From Solibacillus silvestris_B (GTDB lineage Bacteria; Bacillota; Bacilli; Bacillales_A; Planococcaceae): 64,000 nucleotides of DNA. Location: NCBI RefSeq assembly GCF_051967575.1, contig NZ_JBQCJW010000020.1:1-64000 (forward strand), read 5' to 3'. The translations under genes and the position numbers were made by a program. The notes beneath the pieces are model-generated. The model saw nothing but the letters and a program-made list of their open reading frames with translations, ran no database searches and was not told the origin of the DNA. Positions 36,791 through 46,299 of this stretch are shown here, piece after piece; within the stretch, counting starts at the first letter, position 1, and each line of letters begins with the position of its first letter.

Positions 36791-37618
36791 TTGTCATCGT
36801 TACAACAACAAATTATTGCAGAACTAAAAGTAATGCCAACAATTGATGTAGAGCAGGAAATACGTAAATCCATCGACTTTTTAAAGAATTATGCAAAAAA
36901 GCATGCTTTCATAAAAGGATTTGTGCTTGGGATTAGTGGGGGGCAAGATTCTACGTTGACGGGAAAGCTTGCGCAAATGGCGGTTGATGAGCTGAATGAG
37001 GAAGCAGGTGCCCCGACCTATTCGTTTTGGGCTGTAAGGCTGCCGTATGGGCGGCAAATAGATGAGCAGGATTGCCAGGATGCACTCGATTACATTCAGC
37101 CGACTAAAATTTATACGGTCAATATTAAAGATGCGGTCGACGCAAGTGTGAATGCCTTATTGAATGCGGGTGTGACTTTAAGCGACTTTGCAAAAGGAAA
37201 CGAAAAAGCACGGGAACGTATGAAAGTGCAGTTTTCAATCGCAGCATCGAATGATGGCGTTGTACTCGGCACAGACCATGCTGCAGAAGCGGTGACAGGC
37301 TTTTATACGAAATTTGGTGATGGCGGCGCGGATTTGATGCCGATTTTCCGCCTGAATAAACGTCAGGGCCGTGAAATATTAAAATATTTGGATTGCCCGG
37401 TGCATTTATATGAAAAAGTACCAACGGCAGATTTAGAGGAAAACCGCCCTGCATTGCCGGACGAGGTGGCGCTCAGTGTAACATATGAGCAAATTGACGA
37501 TTATCTGGAAGGTAAAGAAATTCCGGAGCAAGCGCGCAAAACGCTTGAAGGGCATTATTTACGCTCTATGCATAAACGTCATATGCCGATTACAGTCTTT
37601 GACGATTTTTGGAAATAA
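36791..37618 (+). CDS. nadE: NH3-dependent NAD+ synthetase
   Basis: 275 residues. Adenylates and amidates nicotinate adenine dinucleotide with ammonia; no glutaminase domain, as in B. subtilis NadE. The PP-loop is SGGQDST (about 48-54), with GTDHAAEAVTGFYTKFGDGG and the KVPTADLEENRP loop. The start is TTG 36791, just after AAGGGGTG. GTG 36782 would overlap the ribosome site. Operon with pncB. Confidence 0.95.
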   Translation: MSSLQQQIIAELKVMPTIDVEQEIRKSIDFLKNYAKKHAFIKGFVLGISGGQDSTLTGKLAQMAVDELNEEAGAPTYSFWAVRLPYGRQIDEQDCQDALDYIQPTKIYTVNIKDAVDASVNALLNAGVTLSDFAKGNEKARERMKVQFSIAASNDGVVLGTDHAAEAVTGFYTKFGDGGADLMPIFRLNKRQGREILKYLDCPVHLYEKVPTADLEENRPALPDEVALSVTYEQIDDYLEGKEIPEQARKTLEGHYLRSMHKRHMPITVFDDFWK

Positions 37619-37623
37619 CAATG

Positions 37624-37658
37624 GGCTGTGTCGCAAATAATGCGGCACAGCTTTTTTC
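37624..37658 (+). terminator. Terminator of pncB-nadE
   Basis: GCTGTGTCGCA / TGCGGCACAGC followed by TTTTTT. Confidence 0.85.
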
Positions 37659-37820
37659 CTTGTTAAGTCAAGGATGCATTTTTATTTCTAAAAACATTAT
37701 TTCTTCCACCGGGAAATTATAGCTTTTGGCATTGGAGATAGCTTTGCAGGAATTTGTTGTCCCCCTCCAGGCAAACCGTGCCAACTCCACGCACCATTAG
37801 ATTCCTCCGTGCTAAAGGAT

Positions 37821-38088
37821 GGCACTGAAAATTCCTGACGAAATTTAGGCGTATTTTAAGCGCAGCAATAAGACGTCAAAAAGAGGCTGATTCCTCTAAT
37901 TTGAGATGAAGGTGGAGTTGAAAGATCTGTTTAAATTCCCGCTCCAATAAATAGGCGGAAAAATTCCCCTTATTTAAAAAATACAATCAAAAATAGCCTA
38001 AATAGCTGGAGAAATTCCGCTTATTAACCTGAAAATCATGAAAATGGAGGATTTTTCTTTGAATAACCGGAAAATCTCCGTTTATTTC
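37821..38088 (+). repeat. Noncoding dispersed repeat, copy 2
   Basis: Inverted partner of the repeat at 17-297. Its three palindromic units are at 37950-37975, 38001-38025 and 38062-38085. The preceding arm (37821-37945) aligns more loosely with 150-297, sharing TGAAAAT, GAAAT, TATTTT, AAAAAGAGGC and GATTCC in the same order. The remaining bases of this gap (37659-37820) hold no gene that I can see. Confidence 0.8.
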
Positions 38089-38253
38089 CTCATTACTTAA
38101 TTCAAAGCCGGAATCTCTGTCGGCAAATATAAATTTTGTTCTACATGCACAGCTTTTTCTGGTGTGAAAGTGATGAGACGTACATATTTTTGTTTATAGA
38201 ACAATTTCCAAATGGGTCGATATAAAAATAAAAGAAGAAAGGGGCGCTTACAG

Positions 38254-38592
38254 GTGAGGACTTCGAGAGTCGCGGCAACTCCGAGCAGCATCTACCGAAA
38301 TTCGACACGCACTATTTTGTCTGATACGCATTTTGCCGATGCGATCAATAGCGGTATGCACGATCATTTCCGTGATCCGCGAGAACAGCTGCACCAACGG
38401 AAAAACCAAAAAAATAAGCAACAGCAGCGTCCGAAAAAACTTGTGCAAAACAAGGCGCGCTACATTATAAAAGGAATGCAGTATGACGCGGATTCGGCGC
38501 TGACTTTAAACCGCCTATTCCAGTATTCGACACGAGTAAGCAGCTTGAATAATTCAAATCGGCGCATAAGTACATATAAAACATCCATTTAA
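38254..38592 (+). CDS. Small basic hypothetical protein
   Basis: 112 residues from GTG 38254, behind GAAAGGGG; ATG 38212 would add 14 Lys/Arg-rich residues (MGRYKNKRRKGRLQ). I do not recognise it. It is strongly basic and polar, with a Lys/Gln/Arg-rich stretch (HQRKNQKNKQQQRPKK, middle third) and no membrane segment, so a nucleic-acid partner is conceivable. A terminator follows directly, which supports it being a real transcription unit. It lies beside the repeat element. Confidence 0.5.
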   Translation: MRTSRVAATPSSIYRNSTRTILSDTHFADAINSGMHDHFRDPREQLHQRKNQKNKQQQRPKKLVQNKARYIIKGMQYDADSALTLNRLFQYSTRVSSLNNSNRRISTYKTSI

Positions 38593-38632
38593 ATCACCTT
38601 GCTTATACATTATGAGGCAGGTGATTTTTTCA
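38590..38632 (+). terminator. Terminator after the small basic protein gene
   Basis: AAATCACC...GGTGATTTTTT stem with a TGC/GCA inner pair. Confidence 0.75.
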
Positions 38633-38725
38633 TTTCTAAAGTAAACTAGTTGTGCTGGCATTTTGTTTTCGTTATGCTTAAACTACGTGTCAATTATGCT
38701 ACATTTTCAGCTAGGGGGACTATTC

Positions 38726-39670
38726 ATGAACGAGCAGATCGAGAAAATAATCAGAAATATCGAAAAAGTGATGATAGGAAAAAGGGAGATTGCAGAGTTA
38801 AGCATCGTATCATTGCTGGCAGGCGGACATGTTTTACTGGAAGATGTTCCGGGTGTCGGCAAAACGATGATGGTACGCGCACTTTCCAAATCTTTGGGAG
38901 CGAGCTTTAAACGAATTCAATTTACGCCGGATTTATTGCCTTCCGATGTAATTGGTGTTTCGGTGTACAACCCGAAAACATTGCAATTCGAGTTCCGTCC
39001 AGGTCCGATTGTGGGCAATGTCGTACTAGCTGATGAAATTAACCGTACTTCGCCGAAAACACAGGCAGCATTATTGGAAAGTATGGAAGAGGGTTCGATT
39101 ACGGTAGATGGTGAAACACTTCAGCTGCCAAAGCCTTTTTTCGTTATGGCGACACAAAATCCGATTGAATATGAAGGGACATACCCATTGCCTGAAGCGC
39201 AATTAGACCGCTTTTTGCTTAAAATTAAAATGGGGTACCCGACGAAGGAAGAGGAAATAGAAGTGCTGCGCCGTGCCGAAAAAACGGTGCCTATAGATGA
39301 TATTTCCGCTGTATTGACGATTGAGCAGCTAATCGATTTACAAAAGCAAGTAAGAGAAGTGCATGTAGAAAATAACATTAAGGAGTATATCGTCTCGCTT
39401 GCACAAAATACGCGTCACCATGCCAATGTGTATTTAGGTGTAAGTCCGCGTGCTTCCATCGCGCTAATGCGTGCTGCGCAAAGCTATGCGTTTATGAAAG
39501 GAAGAAGCTATGTTATCCCGGACGATGTTCAATATTTAGCAAAATACGTGTTCGGCCACCGCATGATTTTAAAACCGGAAACGCGCTATGAAGGGATTTC
39601 GGAAGAGCAAGTAATCGATAGTGTACTGCGCTATGTTCATGTCCCTGTGAAAAGGTATGTTCCGGAATGA
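38726..39670 (+). CDS. yeaC: MoxR-family AAA+ ATPase (YeaC)
   Basis: 314 residues. Walker A GVGKT in LLEDVPGVGKTMMVRAL (about 33-49), Walker B VVLADEINRTSPKTQAALLE and sensor motifs EGTYPLPEAQLDRF identify the MoxR group. These ATPases act as chaperones that assemble or activate partner complexes, typically together with DUF58 and transglutaminase or VWA proteins. ATG 38726 follows TAGGGGGA. It is the first gene of a three-gene operon and overlaps the next by 4 bases, as yeaC-yeaD-yebA in B. subtilis. Confidence 0.93.
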   Translation: MNEQIEKIIRNIEKVMIGKREIAELSIVSLLAGGHVLLEDVPGVGKTMMVRALSKSLGASFKRIQFTPDLLPSDVIGVSVYNPKTLQFEFRPGPIVGNVVLADEINRTSPKTQAALLESMEEGSITVDGETLQLPKPFFVMATQNPIEYEGTYPLPEAQLDRFLLKIKMGYPTKEEEIEVLRRAEKTVPIDDISAVLTIEQLIDLQKQVREVHVENNIKEYIVSLAQNTRHHANVYLGVSPRASIALMRAAQSYAFMKGRSYVIPDDVQYLAKYVFGHRMILKPETRYEGISEEQVIDSVLRYVHVPVKRYVPE

Positions 39671-40851
39671 AAGGGATCAAGCAGTTTTTCCGGCATGGCG
39701 GGCGTCTAATCACAGTCATCTCATTGCTCATTATTACGTACTGCTATGCAATGTTTCAGGGGGGATTCGTTAGCTGGTTTGTCTTTTTTACGATTTTGCC
39801 GTTTTTGCTTTATTCAATTTTGCTTGCTGTTGTTCCGATTCGCTTTAAAGAGATTTCGCGCATTTTATCGAAGGAGCGTATTGAGCGAGGGAGCAATGTG
39901 CAAGTGACGGTAACATTCCGGAATACGAGCTGGCTTCCGATTGTTTTTATGATGGTGGAGGAATTGCCGATGGATGATGGGCATTATGAAAATCCAAATG
40001 GCAATGTGACGAAATTATTTCTGGTCGGCTGGAAGCGTGAGTTTGTGTGGACATATGAATTGAAGGCACTGAAGCGCGGAGAACATCATTTTAAAGGGTT
40101 GCAGTTTACATGCACCGACTTTTTCGGATGGACGATTCGCCAAATAAAAGTCAATCATCCGCAGCTTTTTTTAGTGTATCCGAAAATATCCGATGCTGCG
40201 GTATTGCCTATTGGAATGCAATACGACCAAGGTGCAAGCCAGTCGCGCTATTCATTGATAAAAGACACAACGATGGCAACGGGTGTCCGTGATTATGTGC
40301 CGGGAGACCGTTTTTCCTGGATCCATTGGAAGTCATTCGCGAAAAACGGGGAGCTGCGCACGAAGGAATTCGAGGATCGGAAAACGCAAAATACATTCCT
40401 CTTAATCGATCGCGCCGTACAAAGAAACTTCGAGCAAGTTGTTGATTATACCGCTTCCTACATAGCTAAAATTGTGAAAGAACGCGGCGATATTTCATTT
40501 TTAAGTGCCGGTATTGATCGGTATTTTGCGCCGATCATCAAAACGGACAACCAATTTGAAAAGGTGCTCCAGCATTTAGTCACTGTACAGCCGGATGCGC
40601 AGTTTGGGATCGAGCGTTTACTCTTTGAGGAACAAAAGATAATGAGCCGCTCCGTTGTGGTCATAATAACAGGCGAGCTTATGCCTGAGCTTCAACAGTT
40701 GCTGAATGCAGGCACAAAAAATGCGCGCAAAATCATTTGCTTTGTCGTCAGTGAACAGAAAAAGCCGATGCAGCTAGTCAGCCAAAATGAAGTCCATTAC
40801 GTAAGCGTAGACGGGCTGCAGCAAATGTATGCGGAGGTGAAGCACGCATGA
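39667..40851 (+). CDS. yeaD: DUF58 membrane-associated protein (YeaD)
   Basis: 394 residues. Two N-terminal membrane helices (about 14-58) precede an extended beta-rich part and the DUF58 motif RDYVPGDRFSWIHWKSFAK (about 205-223), then a VWA-like fold ending in VVVIITGELMPEL. DUF58 proteins pair with MoxR ATPases; the molecular job is not established. Starts and stops overlap both neighbours by 4 bases, implying a co-translated complex. Confidence 0.9.
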   Translation: MKGIKQFFRHGGRLITVISLLIITYCYAMFQGGFVSWFVFFTILPFLLYSILLAVVPIRFKEISRILSKERIERGSNVQVTVTFRNTSWLPIVFMMVEELPMDDGHYENPNGNVTKLFLVGWKREFVWTYELKALKRGEHHFKGLQFTCTDFFGWTIRQIKVNHPQLFLVYPKISDAAVLPIGMQYDQGASQSRYSLIKDTTMATGVRDYVPGDRFSWIHWKSFAKNGELRTKEFEDRKTQNTFLLIDRAVQRNFEQVVDYTASYIAKIVKERGDISFLSAGIDRYFAPIIKTDNQFEKVLQHLVTVQPDAQFGIERLLFEEQKIMSRSVVVIITGELMPELQQLLNAGTKNARKIICFVVSEQKKPMQLVSQNEVHYVSVDGLQQMYAEVKHA

Positions 40852-42998
40852 AACGCAGCTCATCCGAAAAAATAGAGCTCGCTATTTACTATATAATGAT
40901 ATTTCTAATTTTGCGGGAATGGCTTGTGCCGATTATGGAATTGACGGACACAGGCTACTTTATCCAGTTTATGGTGTTTATGGCGCTATGCCTGACGCTG
41001 GGTGTTTTTTCATTGCCCCTTGTCGTCACATGGTTGATCAAAATTATTTATATCACTTGGTTTATCGTCAATGTATACAGCGATGGAACATTAACGACGA
41101 TGCAGTTTTTATCGAATGAATTAAAATATAATATAAGTACGCTTTTTGCAGGCGAGTGGATATATGTAAGCGATCCGCTTCGCACAAGTCTATTTTTCAT
41201 CTTGCTCTGGATGCTTATTTATTTAATCCAGCATTGGGTAAGTGTGCGCTATACAATTTATTATTTCCTTTTGCTGACGGTGTTTTTCGTCGGCACGCTT
41301 GATACATTTACCGATTACGACGGTACGTTAGCCATTATTAATGTAATGGTTTTAGGGCTTGTTCTTACATCGCTCCTGTTTATAAAACGGTTAATGCAAG
41401 CGACCAACACGCAAAAAGATTGGTCAAGCTATTTAGTTTTTGCGGCTCCGATTATTATTTTTGTGACGATTGCTGGTGTTGTCGCGGCATTTTTGCCAAA
41501 AGCGGAACCACAATGGCCGGATCCTGTTCCTTATATGAAAGGAATCGCTGGTATAGGCGGTTCTTCTACACAATCCGTTGCAACGGTTGGCTATGGGAAT
41601 AACGATGAAAATCTCGGTGGGCCATTCGCCGGGGACGATACGATTGTTTACGAAATAAAAACGCCGATCCGTCAATATTGGCGTGTGGAGACGAAAGATT
41701 TTTATACATCAAAAGGCTGGATTCATACAGGAGATGAGTCTTTGCAGCAGACGCTCGAAATGTCCGATGTGCTGCCTCTCTCTATAGGCCCTGGAAAAGA
41801 GGAGCCGCAATCTGTGCAAGTACAGGCAGTCGAGGAAGAACATCGCTTTTTGCTGCAAGCATATGGCACGACTTCCTACTTGCTTTATGATCCGCAAAGT
41901 GTGCTGAGATTTAATCGGGGCAATGAAAAAATTGCCGCTGTTGCAAATAATGATGTAATGGCGCCTGCTTCGTACGAGATGACATTCCAGCAGCCGGAAT
42001 ATAGCTATACAGCGTTAAAGGAGTCATTATCATCGACGGAAAATGATCCGCGCTATTTGCAATTGCCAGACGATCTGCCGCAGCGTGTTACCGATTTGGC
42101 GCATGAAATTACGGACTGGTATGAAAGTGTATATGATAAAGCACGCGCAGTGGAAGATTACTTTGCGCGCAACGGCTTTCAATACGAGACGACAAATGTG
42201 CAAGTGCCTGCCGCCAATCAAGATTATGTAGACCAATTTTTATTTGAAACAAAGCTCGGATATTGCGATAACTTCTCGACTTCCATGGTCGTACTGCTTC
42301 GTTCGGTCGGCATTCAGGCGCGGTGGGTAAAAGGCTTTGCGAGCGGGGAACGTGTTTATGCGGAAGATGGCATATATACGTACCAAGTAACGAATAATGA
42401 TGCCCATTCATGGGTAGAGGCTTATATAGATGGGATTGGCTGGATGCCGTTTGAGCCGACGATTGGCTTTAGCAATCCGATGAATATTAATTATGACGTT
42501 GATTTGGAGACACCGGAAGAAGAGCAATTGCCTGAACTGGAAAAACAAGAAACGCCAAAACCGGAGCTGGAAGAGCAAGACACACAGCAAAAGGCAAAAA
42601 ATGCTTCAAGTACAATCGACTGGTCCAAATTCAAATGGTTGCTTTATGGATTATTGGCGCTAATTGTAATTGGCTCTATCCTGGCATGGAAAAAGCGCGG
42701 GAAATGGCAGCCAAAACTCGCTGTGCAAATGAACCGTTCAAAATTAAATAATGCCGGCACATTTGAGGAAGCTTATTTCGTTTTGTTAAAACAATTGGAG
42801 CGCATTCATTTAAAGCGCAGCCAGGATGAGACATTAAAGCAATTCGCAAAGCGTGTCGATGAGCAGCTAAGCACGACGAAGATGAGTGAATTGACCGCCT
42901 TTTATGAGCAGCTTATTTATGCGAAGCAAAGCGAACATTTGAACACGGCGGAGATGAAGGAAATATGGGAGTATTTAATCAACCGTACTAGCAGTTGA
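40848..42998 (+). CDS. yebA: Transglutaminase-like membrane protein (YebA)
   Basis: 716 residues. Six or seven N-terminal membrane helices (about 10-220), an extracellular region with a transglutaminase-like domain (about 420-545) whose triad is Cys in LGYCDNFST, His in DAHSWVEAY and Asp/Glu downstream, then a final membrane helix (about 592-612) and a cytoplasmic DUF4129 tail. It may crosslink or cleave surface or wall proteins; the substrate is unknown. Third gene of the MoxR operon, followed by a terminator. In B. subtilis guaA follows yebA, as it does here after an insertion. Confidence 0.92.
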   Translation: MKRSSSEKIELAIYYIMIFLILREWLVPIMELTDTGYFIQFMVFMALCLTLGVFSLPLVVTWLIKIIYITWFIVNVYSDGTLTTMQFLSNELKYNISTLFAGEWIYVSDPLRTSLFFILLWMLIYLIQHWVSVRYTIYYFLLLTVFFVGTLDTFTDYDGTLAIINVMVLGLVLTSLLFIKRLMQATNTQKDWSSYLVFAAPIIIFVTIAGVVAAFLPKAEPQWPDPVPYMKGIAGIGGSSTQSVATVGYGNNDENLGGPFAGDDTIVYEIKTPIRQYWRVETKDFYTSKGWIHTGDESLQQTLEMSDVLPLSIGPGKEEPQSVQVQAVEEEHRFLLQAYGTTSYLLYDPQSVLRFNRGNEKIAAVANNDVMAPASYEMTFQQPEYSYTALKESLSSTENDPRYLQLPDDLPQRVTDLAHEITDWYESVYDKARAVEDYFARNGFQYETTNVQVPAANQDYVDQFLFETKLGYCDNFSTSMVVLLRSVGIQARWVKGFASGERVYAEDGIYTYQVTNNDAHSWVEAYIDGIGWMPFEPTIGFSNPMNINYDVDLETPEEEQLPELEKQETPKPELEEQDTQQKAKNASSTIDWSKFKWLLYGLLALIVIGSILAWKKRGKWQPKLAVQMNRSKLNNAGTFEEAYFVLLKQLERIHLKRSQDETLKQFAKRVDEQLSTTKMSELTAFYEQLIYAKQSEHLNTAEMKEIWEYLINRTSS

Positions 42999-43128
42999 TA
43001 AAAGCGATTTATTTAAAGGGACAGCATTTCTAAAAGAAGTATTAATTATCCGGATTATGCTAAATAACGGTAGGATGGATAAGGGAAGAATTGCGCTAGT
43101 CCTGATTAATAATTTCAAAGTTTTTTAT

Positions 43129-43160
43129 GAAGGGAAATGATATTGGTTTCCCTTTTTAAT
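43129..43160 (+). terminator. Terminator of the MoxR operon
   Basis: AGGGAAA / TTTCCCT with a nine-base loop and TTTTTAATTT tail. The rest of the 329-base gap to the next gene is AT-rich and has no other feature I can support. Confidence 0.75.
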
Positions 43161-43327
43161 TTTGGGAATCCTGTACACTTTTTCTTTATATTGTTGTTCG
43201 TTTGAATATGTATATAAGTGAACATTATAGCTTATTGATAAGTGGTTGCTTATTTTTAGCAGTTTGAGCGAGGAAGAATTATTAAAAGAGCTAGTGAAAG
43301 TCTAGAATATATAAAAAGGAGCGTATG

Positions 43328-44344
43328 ATGAAGAAAATTTTATTATTCGTTATTGCTATATTATCAATCAATATTTTTACACAACAAGCTTATGCGAAAA
43401 CCAAAGAGTTTTCAGATTTATCAACAAAGAATCCGCATTATGAAAGTATTATGAAATTAGTCGACAAAGGTGTGATGAGCGGATATGCGGATGGTGCTTT
43501 TCTTCCCGAAAGGACTATCTCGAGAAAGCAAGTAGCTTCCATTATAAATAAGGAATTTCCGCAATTAATTATTCATCCATATATAGATGTAAACAAATTA
43601 GCAGATGTCCCCAAAAATGATAGCGCATATAATGCGATTAAAAAATTATATAAATCATCTTTAATGTCTGCGTTTTATAATAAAGCGGATGGAAAGAGCT
43701 ATTTTAAGCCAAATAATCCTATAACACGAGCTGAACTGGCATTAATAATAAGTCAAGCGTATGGCTATTATGATTATTATGGGGATATGAAACAACATAA
43801 ATTTGCAGACGAAAAAGAATTTCTTGAACAAAAGAAAATGATCAACGCTTTACATGCGCATAAAATTATGAACAGTTTTCCGGATAATACATTCCGGCCA
43901 AATGAACCTATTACAAGAGCACAGTTCGCATCTATTTTAGTAAGGGCACAAGAAAATATGAGTGAAGCGCACCGTCAAATGTATAATTTAGCGATTTATA
44001 AATATGAAGAACCGAAAAATGTGCCTCTGCCAAAAGGTGTAACAAATGCAAAAGCGTTAAAAAAGCAACAAGAAGCGCTATTTAAGGACAATTTGAAAAC
44101 AAAAAGCATTACTGTCCTTAAGGGCTGGAGGAATATGTTTGTTGTAGACTATCAATTTTCCTATTATATAAAATTATATTCGGAGAGATTTAATTTAACA
44201 GAGAAGGAATTTGTGGCATTAATCAATAGGCTTGTTGAAACAGGGGAGGTTTATACAGGTATAATAGATGATTTAAACGAGTTTAGAATGTACTATGACT
44301 TTGAGGATGGTCGCTTATATCAAAAGGAGCCTGGTGGTGTTTAA
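43328..44344 (+). CDS. Secreted SLH-domain protein with an unrecognised C-terminal region
   Basis: 338 residues. Signal peptide to about residue 22 (AYA-KTK); three SLH domains (about 24-215) with GYADGAFLPERTISRKQ, YFKPNNPITRAELALI and SFPDNTFRPNEPITRAQF; then a polar C-terminal part (about 216-338) with no family I recognise. The SLH units should bind secondary cell-wall polymer, as for other surface proteins here. ATG 43328 suits AAAGGAG best; ATG 43325 is in frame just before it. No terminator is seen between it and the next gene. Confidence 0.85.
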   Translation: MKKILLFVIAILSINIFTQQAYAKTKEFSDLSTKNPHYESIMKLVDKGVMSGYADGAFLPERTISRKQVASIINKEFPQLIIHPYIDVNKLADVPKNDSAYNAIKKLYKSSLMSAFYNKADGKSYFKPNNPITRAELALIISQAYGYYDYYGDMKQHKFADEKEFLEQKKMINALHAHKIMNSFPDNTFRPNEPITRAQFASILVRAQENMSEAHRQMYNLAIYKYEEPKNVPLPKGVTNAKALKKQQEALFKDNLKTKSITVLKGWRNMFVVDYQFSYYIKLYSERFNLTEKEFVALINRLVETGEVYTGIIDDLNEFRMYYDFEDGRLYQKEPGGV

Positions 44345-44493
44345 TTGAACATAGAATCCGGCAATAATAAAAAGACTGTAAAAAGCGGGAAATATTTGTT
44401 TATCATCTTGCCGCATGATACTGCTTAAAAAACATTTGGTAAAGCAGAAGAAAAATAGTAGAATGAATAGGATTAAGAGGAGGTTGTATCAGG

Positions 44494-45798
44494 TTGAAAC
44501 AGGATAATATTTTAGTATTGGATTTAGGCAGCAGTGAAAATACAACGATTGCCCGTTGGATTCGTGATTTAGGCGTGTATAGTGAAATCCATCCTCATGA
44601 TATTACTGCCCGTAATATCCAGGATTTGAAAACAGTTAAAGGAATCATTTTAAACGGCGGCGAGAATAATATTGTTGATGGAGAAGCAATCGACGTATTG
44701 GACGAAATTTATAATTTGAATATTCCCGTTATTAGCGTAGGGCATCCGTCCACTAAAGCGTCTAAAACATTGGATGGATGGCCGAACGAGGAAGAAGCGA
44801 AAGGCCTTTTAAAAGAATTTGTTTTTGATGCATGCAAAGCTGAAGCAAATTGGAATATGAAAAATTTCATTGAGGATCAAGTTGCATTAATCCGCCAGCA
44901 GGTAGGAGATAAAAAGGTGCTTCTAGCTCTTTCGGGTGGTGTGGATTCCTCTGTTGTTGCGGCATTGCTTATTAAAGCAATCGGCAAGCAATTAGTTTGT
45001 GTACACGTAAACCATGGCTTAATGCGCAAAAACGAATCTGAAGGCGTTATTGCAATGTTCGAAAAGGATCTTGAAGAAAACCTTGTTTACGTAGATGCAA
45101 GCGAGCGCTTTTTAGGCAAGCTGAAAGGTATAAGTGAACCAGAAGAAAAACGCAAAATCATCGGCAATGAATTCATACGCGTGTTTGAAGAAGAGGCACG
45201 TAAACTAGAGGGAATTGATTTCCTTGCACAAGGGACAATTTATCCGGATATCGTGGAATCAGGCACTAAAACACATAAAGTTGTAAAATCGCATCACAAT
45301 GTTGGCGGACTGCCGGAGGATTTGCAATTTAAGCTAGTGGAGCCATTATTCCAGCTATTCAAAGACGAAGTGCGTGCATGTGGTGTTGAGCTAGGGCTGC
45401 CTCATGATATGGTATATCGTCAGCCATTCCCGGGTCCAGGTCTAGGCGTGCGTGTGCTAGGGGAAATTGAGCCTGAGCGTCTTGAAGCAGTACGTGAATC
45501 AGATGCCATTTTACGAGAAGAGTTTGCTCTTGCAGGATTGGATAAAAAGGTATGGCAATATTTCACAGTAGTACCTAACTTCAAATCTGTCGGTGTTCGC
45601 AACAATGAGCGTACGTACGAATATCCGGTAATTATTCGTGCGGTCAATACTGTAGACGCAATGACAGCATCAATCGAACCAATTGATTGGCCGATTCTGC
45701 TGAAAATTACGGACCGCATCATTAATGAAGTGAAGCATGTCAATCGTGTGTGCTATGACCTCTCTCCAAAACCGGGCGGCACGATTGAGTGGGAATAA
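44494..45798 (+). CDS. GMP synthase paralogue with a degenerate glutaminase domain
   Basis: 434 residues from TTG 44494, behind AGAGGAGG. The synthetase part is intact: PP-loop SGGVDSS (147-153), KRKIIGNEFIRVFEEEA, SHHNVGGLPEDLQF, and the dimerisation domain RQPFPGPGLGVRVLGE to a final GTIEWE. The N-terminal class-I glutaminase is about 80 residues shorter than in the true GuaA (PP-loop at 229 there). The catalytic Cys motif GICYG is replaced by SVGHP and the FHPEV His/Glu motif is gone. It could make GMP only from free ammonia, or could have another substrate or a regulatory role. Confidence 0.88.
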   Translation: MKQDNILVLDLGSSENTTIARWIRDLGVYSEIHPHDITARNIQDLKTVKGIILNGGENNIVDGEAIDVLDEIYNLNIPVISVGHPSTKASKTLDGWPNEEEAKGLLKEFVFDACKAEANWNMKNFIEDQVALIRQQVGDKKVLLALSGGVDSSVVAALLIKAIGKQLVCVHVNHGLMRKNESEGVIAMFEKDLEENLVYVDASERFLGKLKGISEPEEKRKIIGNEFIRVFEEEARKLEGIDFLAQGTIYPDIVESGTKTHKVVKSHHNVGGLPEDLQFKLVEPLFQLFKDEVRACGVELGLPHDMVYRQPFPGPGLGVRVLGEIEPERLEAVRESDAILREEFALAGLDKKVWQYFTVVPNFKSVGVRNNERTYEYPVIIRAVNTVDAMTASIEPIDWPILLKITDRIINEVKHVNRVCYDLSPKPGGTIEWE

Positions 45799-45857
45799 TC
45801 CTTTAATAGATTTATATTTGTGAGCGGCTGTATTCAAATGAAAGAGCACTGCAATAC

Positions 45858-45899
45858 AAGGCGTGTCCAGGAATTGTCTTTTCGGGCACGCTTTTTTTG
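45858..45899 (+). terminator. Terminator of the GMP synthase paralogue
   Basis: GCGTGTCC / GGGCACGC with a 15-base loop, followed by seven T. Confidence 0.85.
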
Positions 45900-46112
45900 G
45901 CGGCAATATTTCATTGAAAAATAAGAATATTTAATCAATATTGCTAGCTGTTGATTTTGCTTTTTGTAAAGAGTAAAATTTAAAAAATAAAATGCAGTGT
46001 GCCTTCATGTGAGTTTAGTAATAAGGCCTAGATTTTTCAGCTAAGTTACTTTAAAACTTATTTATAACAGTGGTTTTGGGCAATCTAAAAAAAGCCTACT
46101 TACTATAATTGG

Positions 46113-46257
46113 AGGGGGCTGCCCAGAAAGGAATTACTTTCTGGACAGCCTCAACTTCTATGTTAAATATTTGCTTCTGCGGCGGTCGTATTAAGATGCG
46201 ACCATGCTTTGGCGTAAGGGGGTGTCTCAAAATAGCTTTTCAGACCCCCCTTTTTTG
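46113..46257. repeat. Two hairpins upstream of guaA, with IS-end-like sequences
   Basis: Hairpin 1, GGCTGCCCAGAAAG / CTTTCTGGACAGCC (46117-46150), lacks a T run and is extended by GAGG/CCTC flanks. Hairpin 2, GGGGGTGTCT / AGACCCCCC (46218-46250), ends in TTTTTT and could terminate transcription before guaA. Between them lies a smaller GGTCG / CGACC hairpin. The outer sequences (GAGGCTGTCC, GGGGTGTCTCAAAA) resemble insertion-sequence ends, so a MITE or IS relic is possible. The rest of the 500-base gap is featureless. Confidence 0.5.
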
Positions 46258-46299
46258 TGATTGTAAACTGCATTAAATATATTAGAAGAGGTGAAAGTT

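Noticed and set aside
38097..38291. 64-codon minus-strand frame ending in a protein-like sequence (EKAVHVEQNLYLPTEIPALN)
   Set aside because: No ribosome site or sensible start; it overlaps the supported plus-strand small gene in its upstream part. A 3' gene fragment is possible but cannot be supported.
43185..43215. PurBox upstream of the SLH gene (GTTCG near 43198)
   Set aside because: A single imperfect core with no partner at the expected spacing and no purine gene directly downstream.
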